DNA of 64,000 bases from Amoebidium appalachense (Eukaryota > Ichthyosporea): the NCBI GenBank assembly GCA_963693365.1, contig CAVNZM010000013.1, positions 1,054,001 to 1,118,000 of the forward strand, written 5' to 3'. Both the position numbers and the translations under genes were made by a program. Shown piece by piece: positions 20,990 to 33,230 of this stretch (the stretch's first letter is position 1; the number at the start of each line of letters is the position of its first letter). The notes beneath the pieces were generated by a model, which was not told the DNA's origin, searched no databases, and saw only the letters and a list, made by a program, of their open reading frames with translations.

Positions 20990-22159
20990 TTATGAGTGTT
21001 GATCGTGAGCGATTCGGCTGAAAAATTCGGTACCTTTTACTGGATACGTAGCTATGCAGGTGATGACTGCCCGCAGTATACATGCATACATTCAAGAGAA
21101 TCAGATTGCTCTTTAGACCTGAGCATAACAAATCACACACTTGTTATGCTGCAATCGATTCGCTGTCAAACTCGACATTTGATTTATTCAGGCAGAATAC
21201 ATTCCTATACAACATTGGCTCAGCCCGATATTCCTACAATACAAGAATCGCTCACGCATATGTTCCTATGCAATATTTACACCACCGAGGCCTATGGGAT
21301 ATACCGAGCAAAACCCCCCATACCCGAGACTGTCTCACTGTGCCTCGAATAAACAGCATAAACCTCTACAATTTTTTTTTAACAGATATTCCCATTTAAC
21401 ATTTATTCCAGCAGATATTCATTTGCAACAACATTTATTCCAGCAGATATTGCTATACAAGATTTATTCCAGGTAGATATTCCTAAACAACGTCTAATGT
21501 GCAGATAGTTCCATACGACATTTCTCCAACAGACATTCCTACACAAACATTCATCCCAACAGATATTCTAATTCAACATTAGCACCTCAACCCACCAACC
21601 GACCCTCCCCCCCCCCCCCCCCCCCCCCCCTCCCCCCCCCCCCCCCCACACAGACACACTCTCCCCTCCAACCCCATCTATATTAGCCCACACTGCCCTC
21701 CCCCCCCATATCCCTAGATCCCCCCCCCCCCCCCCCCCCCTCTCCCTTTTCCGCGCGCCCGCACACACACACACACACACACACACACCCACCCACACTC
21801 GCGCGCATGCGCGCGCGCGCTCGTGCTGCGCGTGCGGCGCGCACACACACACACACACCACCCCAGCTCCCCCCCCCCCCCAGTATCCCTAAATCCCCCC
21901 CTCCCCCCTCCCATCCTCCCCCCCTCCTTTCCCCCCTCATGACCCAGATACACCACCCCTTCCAACACCCCAGCCTCTCCCCCCATACCCGCCCCTACCC
22001 CTTGCCCCAGACCCGTGCCCACCCGTAGAGCCTGGAGGGGGAGCAAAATTGTAGACCGTGACGTCACAGGTGTACCCGTCAAAAGCCCTCGAGATGGACT
22101 TTTGCACCTCTGGCCACTGCAGTTGATCTAGGCCGCATCCTAAATGTGTACGTGTGTGT

Positions 22160-22190
<31 letters not shown>

Positions 22191-22502
22191 GGGAGGGGGG
22201 GGGAGGGGGGGGGGGGGGGGGGGGGAGGAGGGGGAGGGGAGGTGGAGAGGGTGTGTGTGTGGGGGGGGGGGGGAGGGGAAGGGGAGGCAGAGGGGGGGGG
22301 GGGGAGGGGGGAGGGGGGGGGGGGGGGGAGGGGGGGGGGGAGGGGGGGGGGGGGGGGGGGGGGTTGGTGTGTGTGTGTCGGGGGCGGGGGGAGGGGGGGG
22401 GTCTATGTGTGGTGTGTGTATTGTGTGTGTGTGTTTGTGTCCGCGTGTGTATGTGCGCACGTGTATTTGTGTGTGTGTGTGTGTGTGTGAATGAGTGACT
22501 GA

Positions 22503-22549
<47 letters not shown>

Positions 22550-23173
22550 TGTGTGTATGTGTGTGTGTGTGTGCGCGCGCGTGCGCGCGTGCGTGCCCGT
22601 GTTTGTGTGTGCGTTACTGTGTATGTGTATGTGTGGTATGTGTGTGTGTGTGTGTGTGTGTCTGTGTGTGTGTGTGTCTGTGTGTGTGCACGCATATGCT
22701 TGTGCATGTGGGTATGTAGGAATGTGTCGGTATGTGTACCTGCACGAGCGGGATTCCCAAATTCATAAGCCAGGTAAGAAAAAGTGGTTCACATAATGCC
22801 GGAGGTGATCATATTTGGGATGTGAAGGTGGTGGTGAGGGGGGGGGGGTTGTTGTTGTTGTCAATATTGAGGACCGCATATGCGCCAGTGTATGCTGTTT
22901 TGTGAATCAATATAAAGGTATTTCAACGAGAGGTTTGAAAAAAAGGAGAAGTAGAAGACGAGAGTTGTCTCGATTTACTTGTGTGGGTGGCTGGCTGTAA
23001 GGAAGCGAGTGCCCGAGGGAGGGAGGGAGGGGGGGGGGGGGGAGGGAGGGGAGGGGGGGAGCGGGGGGAGGGGGGGAGGGAGAAAGGAGGCGGGAGAGGG
23101 GGGGGGGGGGGGGGGGAGATGGGAGGAAGGCAAGGATGGTTCGGTATAGTCTTCTGTGCGGCTACTTGTGAAT

Positions 23174-23229
<56 letters not shown>

Positions 23230-23249
23230 TGTGCGTGCGCGCGCGCACG

Positions 23250-23347
<98 letters not shown>

Positions 23348-23463
23348 CATGTGTCTCAGAGAGTGTTTTTGCAAATGCACTCATTAGTGTGCTTGTTCGA
23401 GTATTGCTGTACGTGTTTCTAAAAATTTCTTCCCTCCACCATCCAAAACTGGTGTGTGTGTGT

Positions 23464-23532
<69 letters not shown>

Positions 23533-23857
23533 CCCAGAATGCGATATGTACCCCCTGTAAAAAGTCCCCAAAAGGGGAGGGGGAGGCAGCGGAAGGGAGC
23601 AGGTGGTTTGTGGTGGGTGGGGCTCGAGTGGGGCTGGCTGGACGTGTGTGGGTGTATGTTTGAGAGGGGGGAAGGGCGGGGGGGAGGGGAGAGGGGGGAG
23701 AGAGAGGGGGGCGGGGTCGAGAGGGGGGGAGGGGGGGGAGGGGCAAACCTAGGCGTGGGATTGAGAGGCGGGTGACTCCGTGTGCCTCCATGTGTCTCCT
23801 CATCTCTCTCAGAGAGGACTGCCCCACACATGGTCAGTGTTGAATCAGCTGACAACA

Positions 23858-23893
<36 letters not shown>

Positions 23894-24123
23894 ACACACA
23901 CACCTACATACCCTCTCCCCTCCCTTCACCTTCTACTTCCCCCTTGCCTTCCCACATCCCCATCTCTACCCCTCTCTCTGCCTCGGTGCCACTCCTCCCC
24001 CTTCCCCCCACAAAATGCATACCCACAAACGTGCGCATACTCACACCCATATTCATGTACAAGCGTGTGAGGGTGGGGACACACGTACGTACACACATGC
24101 GCCCACGTGCGCGCGCGCGCGCG

Positions 24124-24204
<81 letters not shown>

Positions 24205-24258
24205 CAGGTACACAGACCCTCCCCCCCCCCCTCCCCCCCTTCTTCCTCCAACAACAAC

Positions 24259-24317
<59 letters not shown>

Positions 24318-24529
24318 AAACCACACCCCCTGTAGATATTTACCCTAGGCCCCAATCACAACCCACACAAGGCAGACGAATCAAACCATCGCCATGAATT
24401 TCCAATCACGTGACCCCTGCCCTCTTCCTAAAATAGCGCATCTTCATTTTTCCATACAGATACAAGATTATAGTTATTTACTTTATTATTATTATCTCAT
24501 AGGAGCGCTATTCGGGGGGGAAAGAGAGT

Positions 24530-24575
<46 letters not shown>

Positions 24576-24745
24576 GAAGGAGGGGAGCTGGGTGGGTGGG
24601 TGGGTGGGTGGGTGGGTGGGAGGGGACGGGGCTAGAAAGTGGTAAAGAATACAAAGTACATGTGTATGCAAATCAACACAAGGCACATATTCCAAAGCAA
24701 ACACAAGTAATATGCAGGAAAAAAGAGCCACGTCAAAGAAAAAAA

Positions 24746-24787
<42 letters not shown>

Positions 24788-24954
24788 AGGGGAAGGGAAG
24801 GGGGGAGGGGGGGGGGGGGAGGGGGAGGGAGGGCTTAGAAAGTAATAAATAATGAAAGCGTTAAATAATACGAAGTACACGTGTATGCCAAAAGGCAAAT
24901 TTTGCAAAGCATGCACCAGTAATATGCAGAAAAAAAATCCCGCCCTTAAAAAGG

Positions 24955-24986
<32 letters not shown>

Positions 24987-25072
24987 GGGAGGGGGAGGGG
25001 GGCGGAGGGATGTTCACCTCGAGGGTGGCATAGGTTGGCTTGTGGAAATAGCGCTCTTTGGTGATCAGATAG

Positions 25073-25157
<85 letters not shown>

Positions 25158-25890
25158 CGCGTGTGTGTGTGTGCGTGCATGTGTTTGTGCGCGTGCGTGT
25201 ACGCACACATGCATGAGTGTGTGCGCGTGCGAGTGTGTGTGCGTGCGTGCAGGCATGCACGTGCGTGTGTTGCTTTTGTGTGTGCATGCTTGTGGGTGGG
25301 TGTAAAACGTTTGATCGGGGTGTACAATTCCAGTAGATTACCAAGATGATACACAACGAGGAAGGGGGCACATTACGCCATTGTCGTCTGCCATTAAAAA
25401 AGATAAACTATAAATAAAAAGATTATTGTTTAATCCACCGTTCCTTTGGTTGCGTTATAAATAGTGATTGAGTTAATGTAGATGCTAGGTGGGTGAAAAT
25501 TCCTACTCCTACATGTGCCCGCTTCCCCTCCGCATGCCGCCGAGAGTGACATATGGCTGCAGAACCTTAATCACTTTAAAGCAGGCAGGTAATTGGAGCA
25601 CCTACTATAAGTGCGTGTTAATCCTCTATAGAGCTTGAACACCTGTCAGCGAGCCACAATTCGATGTTTTAAAGCAGCCGGATGATTGGGCACCTACTAT
25701 ATGTGCCTGCCATCTCTCGGCAGGCTGAGCATGCCCCCCACCCTCCTGCCCTCTGCCGCCGACTTTCCCTTCATCTCTGCTACCCCCCCAAACCGCTCCT
25801 TGAACGTCACCGCTGTGTGGGAGGATGAAAAACATTCATCACCATTTAGAAAATGTACTGCAGGCATGCCAAAAACATGAGGGAAAAAAT

Positions 25891-25927
<37 letters not shown>

Positions 25928-26679
25928 GGTGTGTTTGTGTGTGTGTGTGGGGGGGGGGGGGGGGGGAGGGGAGGGGGGGGGGGGGGAGTGCAAAGGAACC
26001 ATTCACGACAGACACATTACTGCAAATCATAGCATAAGAAAATTAGTCACAATAAGTAAATTCCATAATCAAAGGGGGATCAAAGTTATCCAAAGTACCC
26101 GAGTTTCAACACATCTCGCCTCCCGGGGGGGGGGGGGGGGGGGGGGGTTGAAAGAAAAAAAAAGAGGAGGAAGGTTTAAAGAGAGAAAACGGGAAGGAAG
26201 CCAAAAAGAAGTAAAAAAGGAAGGGAGTGAAGGTATCTCTAGAAGGGAAAAAATGGAAAAACCGATGGGTACAAGTAATTCCTTGAAGCACCTTAAAAAA
26301 AAAACAAAAAAAAACAAACATTTGGCTTTGTACCACAAGTTTCCAGCAATGTATAACTACTCCCTTCACCCACCACAGTCCAAGAAATCAGCCGTTTCCT
26401 ATGTTGTGTAGTGTCACACAAGTTGCATGCACTGTAGCTGTATCTGACATATCTCGGTTGATGCTTTCTTTTGAACCACTCAATCAAATTATTATAATCA
26501 CAATGAGCCGAGGTTTGTTTGCTAAAGGAGGTGGGGAAGGGGGGGGAGGGGGGAGGGGGGAGGGGGGGGGGGGGTCTCAAATGTGTGTAGCAGGATCCGG
26601 TCATCATAATCAAACTATAAGGGGTTTACCAAAGAAAAAAGGGCCGGGCAGGGGGGCGGGGGGAGGGGGATCAATTGGT

Positions 26680-26732
<53 letters not shown>

Positions 26733-27309
26733 CCCACCTATGCCCTTGCCCATTGCTATGTCTGCACTGATGCAGTGAGCAAGGCTGTCAGTGGAAGAAA
26801 AAAGGTCCCCCGATACCTCCGTCAGCCTGAGCCCTCTGTGTGGAAATGGAAAAAAGTGAAAATTAGTCAGCGGGTGTGGGGATTTTATTATGTACCGTTA
26901 TCGAAGTATCTGCCATCTTCTAAAATTCTCTAGGAATACTTTATATGGCAATTGCGCAATTTCTAAAAAAAGATGATTACACCATACATACATAGGTAAA
27001 GCCAACACATATGTCACCGATGCCAATATGACGTAAATATTACGTCATAATGCCGCCACACCGTCAAATATTCTCACATAAGGTAGACATCTATTATTAG
27101 TGCTAGAGAGTGTGTGGGCTACTATCAGATTTGGTAAATTGGTGCAAGAGATGTGTAGATAGACTTGGTCAAGCTAGTCGCGGTCCATCTTGATAGCGCA
27201 ACGTGTACGGGATAGTGGTGAGATAAGAAACACGCTAGAGACTGTGTCGCGTGCACGCACGTGTGTGATGTGTGTGTGTGTGTATGTGTGCTGTTTGGCG
27301 TGTCTGTGT

Positions 27310-27404
<95 letters not shown>

Positions 27405-27495
27405 TGCGCATGTGTGTGTGTGTGTATGTGTATCAGTCTGTGTGTGTGTTGTGCGGGTGTATGTGTGTTTGTGTGTCTGTGTGTGTGTCTGTGTG

Positions 27496-27530
<35 letters not shown>

Positions 27531-27683
27531 GAGGAAGGGAGTTGTAGGGGAGGGAAAGGGATAATACCTTTTTTTCTCGGTGTCAATGCTTGACGTGTTA
27601 GTTTCTTTCTCTGTGTTCTCGTGCTTCTGCTGCTTGACTTTTGGGTTTTGGTCGGGCGCAGTGGAAACAAGAAACCGTTTCAT
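20990..27683 (-). CDS. OARD1: TARG1/OARD1-type macro-domain ADP-ribosyl (O-acyl-ADP-ribose) hydrolase, seven exons
   Basis: Model: complement of 27568-27683, 26738-26835, 25698-25812, 25018-25072, 23749-23818, 22023-22139 and 20990-21066. It sums to 648 nt (215 aa), with GT-AG borders and agreeing phases at every junction. Exons 2-6 encode a full macro domain in family order: [24 protein letters not shown], then [47 protein letters not shown] and [18 protein letters not shown]. The residues matching the TARG1 catalytic Lys (in LITK) and Asp (in CGLD) are present, so hydrolysis of glutamate-linked ADP-ribose or O-acyl-ADP-ribose is expected, in nucleus or cytosol. Exon 1 adds a basic, polar N-terminus ([11 protein letters not shown]). 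Exon 7 adds a C-terminal tail beyond the usual family end and is the least certain exon. Introns are almost entirely microsatellite. Confidence 0.85.
21386..21760. repeat. About 30-bp minisatellite and C-runs in intron 6 of the macro-domain gene
   Basis: Seven degenerate units of a CAGATATTCCTA..CAACATTTATTCCAG motif run from about 21386 to 21575, followed by C-runs at 21607-21647 and 21720-21740. One copy of the CTCGA.TAAACAGC dispersed repeat precedes it at 21285-21370. Confidence 0.7.
22140..25017. repeat. Microsatellite introns 4 and 5 of the macro-domain gene
   Basis: This holds (GT)n and G-runs at 22150-22720, G-runs at 23021-23120, (GT)n with a TGCG core at 23176-23346, and a G-run of about 50 bases at 23478-23530. 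A C-run lies at 23859-23891, (CA)n at 24124-24198, CA then A-runs at 24260-24320, and G-runs at 24530-24573, 24753-24786 and 24956-24985. Two imperfect copies of a segment containing AAGTACA.GTGTATGC and AGTAATATGCAG (24640-24740 and 24855-24945), each followed by a G-run, form a tandem duplication. Only exon 5 (23749-23818) is coding. Confidence 0.8.
25073..27567. repeat. Microsatellite introns 1-3 of the macro-domain gene
   Basis: (GT)n at 25073-25150 abuts the acceptor of exon 4, giving (CA)nCAG on the sense strand. G-runs lie at 25889-25926, 25949-25987, 26126-26147 and 26692-26731, the last directly beside the donor of exon 2. (GT)n spans 27317-27403 and a G-run 27497-27530. Unique sequence at 25626-25870 and 26740-27300 holds exons 2 and 3 and nothing else I can identify. 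Confidence 0.8.
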
Positions 27684-28031
27684 GGTGAAACCTGAAACGA
27701 TAAGGGAGTTGGAATAATATTGAGGGGAAAAGAGAGGGAAGGGGGGGGGGGGGGGGGGGGGGGGAATGAGAGACAGAGGCAAAGAGGGAGGGAGAGAGGG
27801 GGTGGGGGTGGGGTGGGGGGGGGGGGGGGTTGGAACAACATTGGTTAGAGCAAGAATGGAGAAAAAAAGGGCAAATTGTCGGCAACAGGCCGGGGGGGGG
27901 GGGGGGGGGGGCGTGGATAACCAGACTATACCCTGTGTTCAAGTCAAATCATGTTGTACTTGAAACAGATGTCCCATCTCTTCTAGCTTTTGAACTCTCT
28001 CTCTCTCTCTCTCTCTCCCTCCCTCCCTCCC

Positions 28032-28083
<52 letters not shown>

Positions 28084-28987
28084 CCTCTCCATTCTCTCTC
28101 TCTCTCTCCCCCTCCTCTCTCCCTCCCTCCCACCCCTCCCTCCCCCTCCCCCCCCCCCCCCCCCCCCCCTTCCCAACTCCCCCTCCCCCCCCCACCCCCA
28201 CCCCCTCTCCCTCTCCCTCTCCCTCCCTCCCTTCCTACCTCCCTCCTTCCCTCTCCCGCTCTCTCCCTTTCTCTCCCCCCTCCCACCCCCCCACCCCACC
28301 TCACCCTCCTCTCCCCCACCCACCTTCCCCTCTCCAGGAAGTGGCCTAAACCTCCATCTGTTGCCTTTTCTTTAGTCAGCATAACACATGCTTCTACAAC
28401 GGATTCATAAGGACCGGATCTCTTTCGTAAGCCCCCATATCCATCTCCTCCTCGTGCTCCTCGTTAACACCACCTTGTTCTCATGTATTTTCAAGCATAA
28501 CCCATGCCACTAAGTCTATTGCATTAGCGCACAACTACGCTTCGTCATGTGAGTAAAGCGGTGGGAGAGGCCGGTTAGGCAGGGGGAAGGGGGGAGAAAG
28601 AGAGGTGGGTGGGGAGGGGGAGTGGGGGTGGGGGGGGGGGGGGACTGTTGGGGATGCGTTCGATGCGAGCTATGAGTTACCATTGGTCGGAATGAAAGCC
28701 TAAAAAGAGGAATGTCAGAAGGATTGGTTACCTTGGCCACGCAAAAGCGCACTTTCCACCACGCTATTATGCAGACTGAAAGACGCAGCAGCTCTTCGCA
28801 GAGCCAACAGCCCTTCTCCCCGTGTCAGACGCACACAGCATGCAGAAACGGTCATGTCGGACTTGCTCTTCGTGTTTTTTTGTATAAGCAGACTATCACT
28901 AGAAAAATCGCTATGTCTTCTATGTGCTCTGTGCCTCGTTGGGTAGAAGTGGTGTTGGTTGGCCTGATTACAGTCTGCTCAGAGGAA
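27684..28987. other. Repeat-rich upstream flank of the macro-domain gene
   Basis: G-runs occur at 27739-27764, 27817-27830 and 27890-27911, and (CT)n/C-rich DNA at 27997-28330. A minus-strand ATG at 28382 opens MLTKEKATDG followed by a possible GT donor, but no convincing next exon was found. From 28380 to 28987 the sequence is unique with no recognised gene. Confidence 0.4.
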
Positions 28988-29189
28988 TGTCTCTATCTGA
29001 GTTGCACGGTGACGAATTCCGTATAATCCTCAATTGTAAATCTTACCTGGGCCTTTCCTGGATTATTTCTATTAGTTACGCCACCCTTTGTCTCTATCTG
29101 AGTTGCACGGTGACGAATTCCGTATAATCCTCAATTGTAAATCTTACCTGGGCCTTTCCTGGATTATTTCTATTAGTTACGCCACCCTT
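28988..29189. repeat. Perfect 101-bp tandem duplication
   Basis: TGTCTCTATCTGAGTTGCAC starts at 28988 and again at 29089, and the two 101-bp units appear identical through GCCACCCTT. No terminal inverted repeats are seen. Confidence 0.9.
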
Positions 29190-29461
29190 AGTGATTACTT
29201 TGACTCAGCGGCTCAGTTGACATGTTCAGCGACCAGAATTAGAAAGCTAGAAACCCGTTTCTAACTCTCTGAGAAACGAGCCCCGGCCGATTACGTAATC
29301 GCCTGTCTCCCCCTAGATCAGCAAGGCCTCCTGTCACGGCCGTCTCGAAAATTCTATTTTAGGTTTTCTATTTTTAGTAACACCCTTACATTTTGGTAGT
29401 ATCAATATCCCGTGTTCCACAGGGCCGTGTTCCTGTAGATCACACGGAAACCCCCAACCCA

Positions 29462-29537
<76 letters not shown>

Positions 29538-29673
29538 TTCTCCCCCCCCCCCCCCCCCTCCCCTCCCCTCACTGGGCCTAGCTACCCCGCCAACCCCCCT
29601 TCCCCCCCCTTCCCCCCTCCCCCTCCCACTAACCTCCCCCTCCCCTCCCCCCCCCCCCACGTGCCCTCCCCCC

Positions 29674-29722
<49 letters not shown>

Positions 29723-29933
29723 CATCACCACCACCACCACCACCACCACCACCACCACCCCACACCCCACACCGTGACACACACACACACACACATGTAC
29801 ACACGCACTCACCCCTCACCCCCCAGCCCCTCCCGCGCCTTCCCTCTCATTCACTTCCCGAGGCCCTTTGTCGTGACGACATAGCCCATTTGCACATTAT
29901 TTTTTTATTTTCCTGGGATATATTTGTAAGACT

Positions 29934-29971
<38 letters not shown>

Positions 29972-30156
29972 TTTTCAGCCTCCCTCCCTCCCCCTCCCCC
30001 CCGGCCCTCCTCCAGAGGCTAAAAACTTTGAAAAACCCCACAAGCCCCCCGCAACACCTCATATCACGTGAGGTGCCACCCCCCCCTTCCCTTCGGTGCC
30101 TCCTCCCTACTAGCGGCGTACACTATCCCCCCCACCCCCACCACCACCTTAGAGCC

Positions 30157-30195
<39 letters not shown>

Positions 30196-30268
30196 TTCAA
30201 CCTCCAAAAAAACCCACTCTACCCACTCGGGACGGGGTCCCCGTTGTGTGTGGGTGTGTGTGTACACG

Positions 30269-30311
<43 letters not shown>

Positions 30312-30325
30312 TGTGTGTGTTTGTC

Positions 30326-30375
<50 letters not shown>

Positions 30376-30675
30376 GAGAGGGAGGGGGGGAGGGGGAGAG
30401 AGAGAGAGAGAGGAAGGGGGGCAGGGGGGGAGGAGGGGGGGAGAGGGGGTCGAGGAGGATGGGTCAGGGCGGTTGGCTTTGACATATATCAGGACTGCGC
30501 ATGCAATAATACATTAATACACAGAAAAGGTACGAGCTCGGAATGAAGCAGCTCCAGCCGAAAGTAGATCGCATAAATGTGCATTTTGAGGGTGGAAAAA
30601 AATTAAGGAAAGAATGTTCGAACGTGGTGAGTAGTACTGGCAATGCGCACGCACGCACGTGGGTGGTTGGTAGTG

Positions 30676-30739
<64 letters not shown>

Positions 30740-31794
30740 GGGTCGGGGGAAGGGGGGCTCGGGGCCCGGGGGCCGGGAGGGGGGGGGGGGGGGGGGTAGC
30801 GGCTTGTTAGATACCCGACACAAAAAGAAAAAAGGTAAAAAAGAATGGTGTCAAGTCAAGGGTTGGGCACAGTCACACCCGGCAGTTTATTTTCACATCT
30901 CACGTGTGCTGTCGTAAGACCCCCTGATAGAAGCCTATGGATGTTGAGCTCCCCCTCCCCACTCCTCCCCTCCCCTCCCCCCCCCCCCCCCCCTCCCCCC
31001 CGGCCCTTTCTTCCCCTCACCTCCCCCAGGGCCCGCTCCCTTCCCTCCTCCCTCCTCCCCGTCGATCCAACTGGGCGAGGATCCTTGCGAGACCATAGCA
31101 TAATAATGTATGCGCTAAATTGCCATGTATAGGCGTATGCTGATAAGGCAACAAAACTGACCACATCGATTACTAAAGCTACTGACGACAAGTGGTCGGC
31201 AAGCAGCAAATATTAGGGCATGGCTCAGTAATGAATACGATACTAGGCCACAATCACAGAAGAAAGATCACGAATATATATCCCCCCATTTAACGAGATA
31301 TTTATGTCGTGTCTCATCAGTTAGCCTGTCTTTAATTGATTTGGACATAGGCAAGAAAAGGCTGTGTGTGCAATCACTAATAATCCAGCAGGTTAGTAAG
31401 TAATCAAAGTTATGCCCGTACCCAGCATATCGAACCCTGCAAACACATATCCCTCTAAGCGCTAGCCCTCGGGAAGTCTGACTGATATGAAGTTCAAGCA
31501 AGCAGGCATAATATATGGCTTCACCTGTTTCAGACATATTTCAAACCATTATTCCTACTTTTTTTTTTGTTGTTTCAAGATCCTTTTTTTTGCGAGCCAG
31601 AATTTCCCACCAAAATTTCCAAATATGGCTAATTAGTCAAATTGCGCATGAATAATTGGTTTTAAGCAATTTATTTTGAAATTACAAAACACCTACTTTT
31701 TTTTTGTTGCTTTATATATTTCCGGTAGTATAGATTCCACAACAGCTTTTTCACCTCTCTCGTATATCCCCCATATATCCCATCGACAAACATC
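29190..31794. repeat. C-run/(GT)n region with isolated coding-like patches
   Basis: A C-run of about 74 bases lies at 29464-29537. C-rich DNA, (CA)n and (CAC)n span 29538-29800, further C-runs 29936-29971 and 30157-30195, and (GT)n 30271-30374 and 30680-30735. Coding-like patches are: minus 29334-29461, ending in KCKGVTKNRKPKIEFSRRP; plus 30543-30626, MKQLQPKVDRINVHFEGGKK, ending at a GTGAGT donor; and minus 30856-30945, containing NIHRLLSGGLTTAHVRCENK. None could be assigned to a family or joined. From 31130 to 31790 I see only unique AT-rich DNA. Confidence 0.45.
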
Positions 31795-31944
31795 TCACGT
31801 GTTGTGCCTGTTGCGCTGGCAATCGGGGCAGTTGCAGTAATCTGACGATGGGGGCACTCCCCCAGGTCCCGGGGGGAGGGTTCTGGGTCTGTCCCCCACC
31901 TTGCTTGGGTTTGATCTGCCCGTTGAGCTGTGGTGGTGGTCGTC
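31795..31944 (-). other. Possible terminal exon of the gene starting at 32805
   Basis: A 50-codon open stretch ends at the TGA 31795-31797. Its product is hydrophilic, with DDHHHSSTG and a final DYCNCPDCQRNRHNT. It lies on the same strand as, and downstream of, the DUF4535-like first exon. A convincing acceptor was not found, so linkage is conjectural. Confidence 0.3.
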
Positions 31945-32082
31945 TTGGTTTGAGTTTCTTCTTATTTTACCTTCAATGTTTTGTATTCTTTTTTATTCTT
32001 TTTTTTTTTTATTCTTTTTCTTTTTTTTTTCTTCTTTTTGGTAGAAAAGGTGGTGGTGGTGATGAGGGGGGGGATGAGGGGG

Positions 32083-32143
32083 GGGGGGGGGGGGGGGGGG
32101 GGGGTGTTGAGTCAGGGAGCGATATTTCCGAGATAATTTTCAG

Positions 32144-32181
<38 letters not shown>

Positions 32182-32492
32182 GGGGAAGGGGGGGGGGGGG
32201 GGGGGGGGGGAGTATGTGTTGATTGACAAATTCCAAGTGATGTCTTGTGTGTGGCCGTCGTAAAAGGGAACTTCGGGTCTAAGAGCAGCTATCCATTGAA
32301 ATGATTTACTTTATTACTTAGTTAAAATGCTAGATGTATCTCAGGTGTGCGTGCACGCGGTGCGTGCATGTACTAATATTAATACGTACCTGTGTGCATG
32401 TGTGTGCGTGCGTGTGTGCGTGTGCGTTTGTGTGCGTGCGTGTGTGCATGTGTGTGTGCGTGCGTGTGTGCATGGATGCAATTTTATTTTTT

Positions 32493-32545
<53 letters not shown>

Positions 32546-32600
32546 GCGGGAGGGGGGGGAAGGGAGGGGGGCCGGGGGGGGGGGGGGGGGGGGGAAGGGA
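32083..32600. repeat. G- and T-runs in the intron of the DUF4535-like gene
   Basis: G-runs lie at 32083-32104 and 32190-32210, a T-run of about 35 bases at 32145-32179, and a G-run of about 50 bases at 32495-32544. (GT)-rich DNA lies at 32390-32470. No RNA or protein gene is seen. Confidence 0.8.
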
Positions 32601-32628
32601 GGGGGGCCGGGCGGGGGGGGTTCATTAC

Positions 32629-32805
32629 ATCATTCATCAACTTCTCGGCCATTGTTTTCACGCGAGGCAGCTCATAATTCTGGTCGGCATAGACCCCCGC
32701 CACGGCACCCACCAGCATGCCAAACATGAAGCGGCGGCTCATCTTGCTGAGGATGTAGCCTGCTGCAAACGCCTTGATGATGGGCACTGGTAGTTTCTCG
32801 GCCAT
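32629..32805 (-). CDS. First exon of a DUF4535 / SLC35A4-upstream-ORF microprotein-like gene (partial)
   Basis: The ATG at 32805 begins 59 codons ending at GAT before a GTAATG donor (phase 0). The product has one glycine-rich membrane helix and the motifs PIIKAFAAGYILSKM, FMFGMLVGAVAGVYADQNY and ELPRV. These match in order the conserved block of the mammalian SLC35A4-uORF microprotein and plant DUF4535 proteins (GYVVAKL, GFAVGT..GIYAAQ.Y..PNV). That family is a small inner mitochondrial membrane protein of unclear biochemical role. The intron starts with C-runs on the sense strand and holds G/T runs to about 31990. The second exon was not securely found; 31795-31944 is a candidate. Confidence 0.7.
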
Positions 32806-33137
32806 TCCGTGATATCAGTTTGGAGGAAAGCAAAGAAGCCAAAAAACTGACAATATAGTTACAGTGGTTGCACTTTCACTGCAGCTGTGTTTCAAAAATC
32901 CTGTTGGCGGGACGGGGTGAATTCAGGTTGACTGAGGCTCTTGGTTAGCTATTCGGAGTTCCTGCTAGGATATCGATCCTTGTTGGTTGAATGAAACGAA
33001 GGGAATGCACATGTACAAATATTCAATACATGCGGTATGCTGTAAAGAGTGTGCATGAAGCCGGTCTTTGATATTTTGTGAAAATCTGCAGCTCCGTTTT
33101 TGTGGTCAACCTCGTGACGAAGTGTTCGAACTGAGCG

Positions 33138-33230
33138 CCAATCCCCTCTCTATATACTCGTCATGACGTCACGTTTCCCGCCAAGTTCGAGCCAAGGGAT
33201 TGGCTTTTGGCTAAAAGCCGATTGGTCCGC
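33138..33230 (-). promoter_or_regulatory. Promoter-like cluster: CRE, E2F-like site, CCAAT boxes
   Basis: TGACGTCA lies at 33164-33171, an E2F-type TTTCCCGCCAA at 33174-33184, and ATTGG/CCAAT at 33138-33142, 33199-33203 and 33221-33225. A TATATA stretch lies near 33150. They lie 330-420 bases upstream of the ATG at 32805. Assignment to that gene is by proximity. Confidence 0.5.

Noticed and set aside
25342-25394. Minus-strand ATG opening [14 protein letters not shown] with a GT donor, as first exon of the macro-domain gene
   Set aside because: It joins exon 4 in phase, but the exon at 25698-25812 also joins in phase and supplies the family sequence up to GRHIY, so 25342-25394 is intronic.
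28382-28382. MLTKEKATDG as start of another gene or 5' exon of the macro-domain gene
   Set aside because: No next exon with consistent phase was found; the remaining frame is purine-repeat translation.
28988-29189. CRISPR-like or LTR interpretation of short direct repeats
   Set aside because: Only two contiguous units, no spacers, no TG-CA ends, and the DNA is eukaryotic nuclear.
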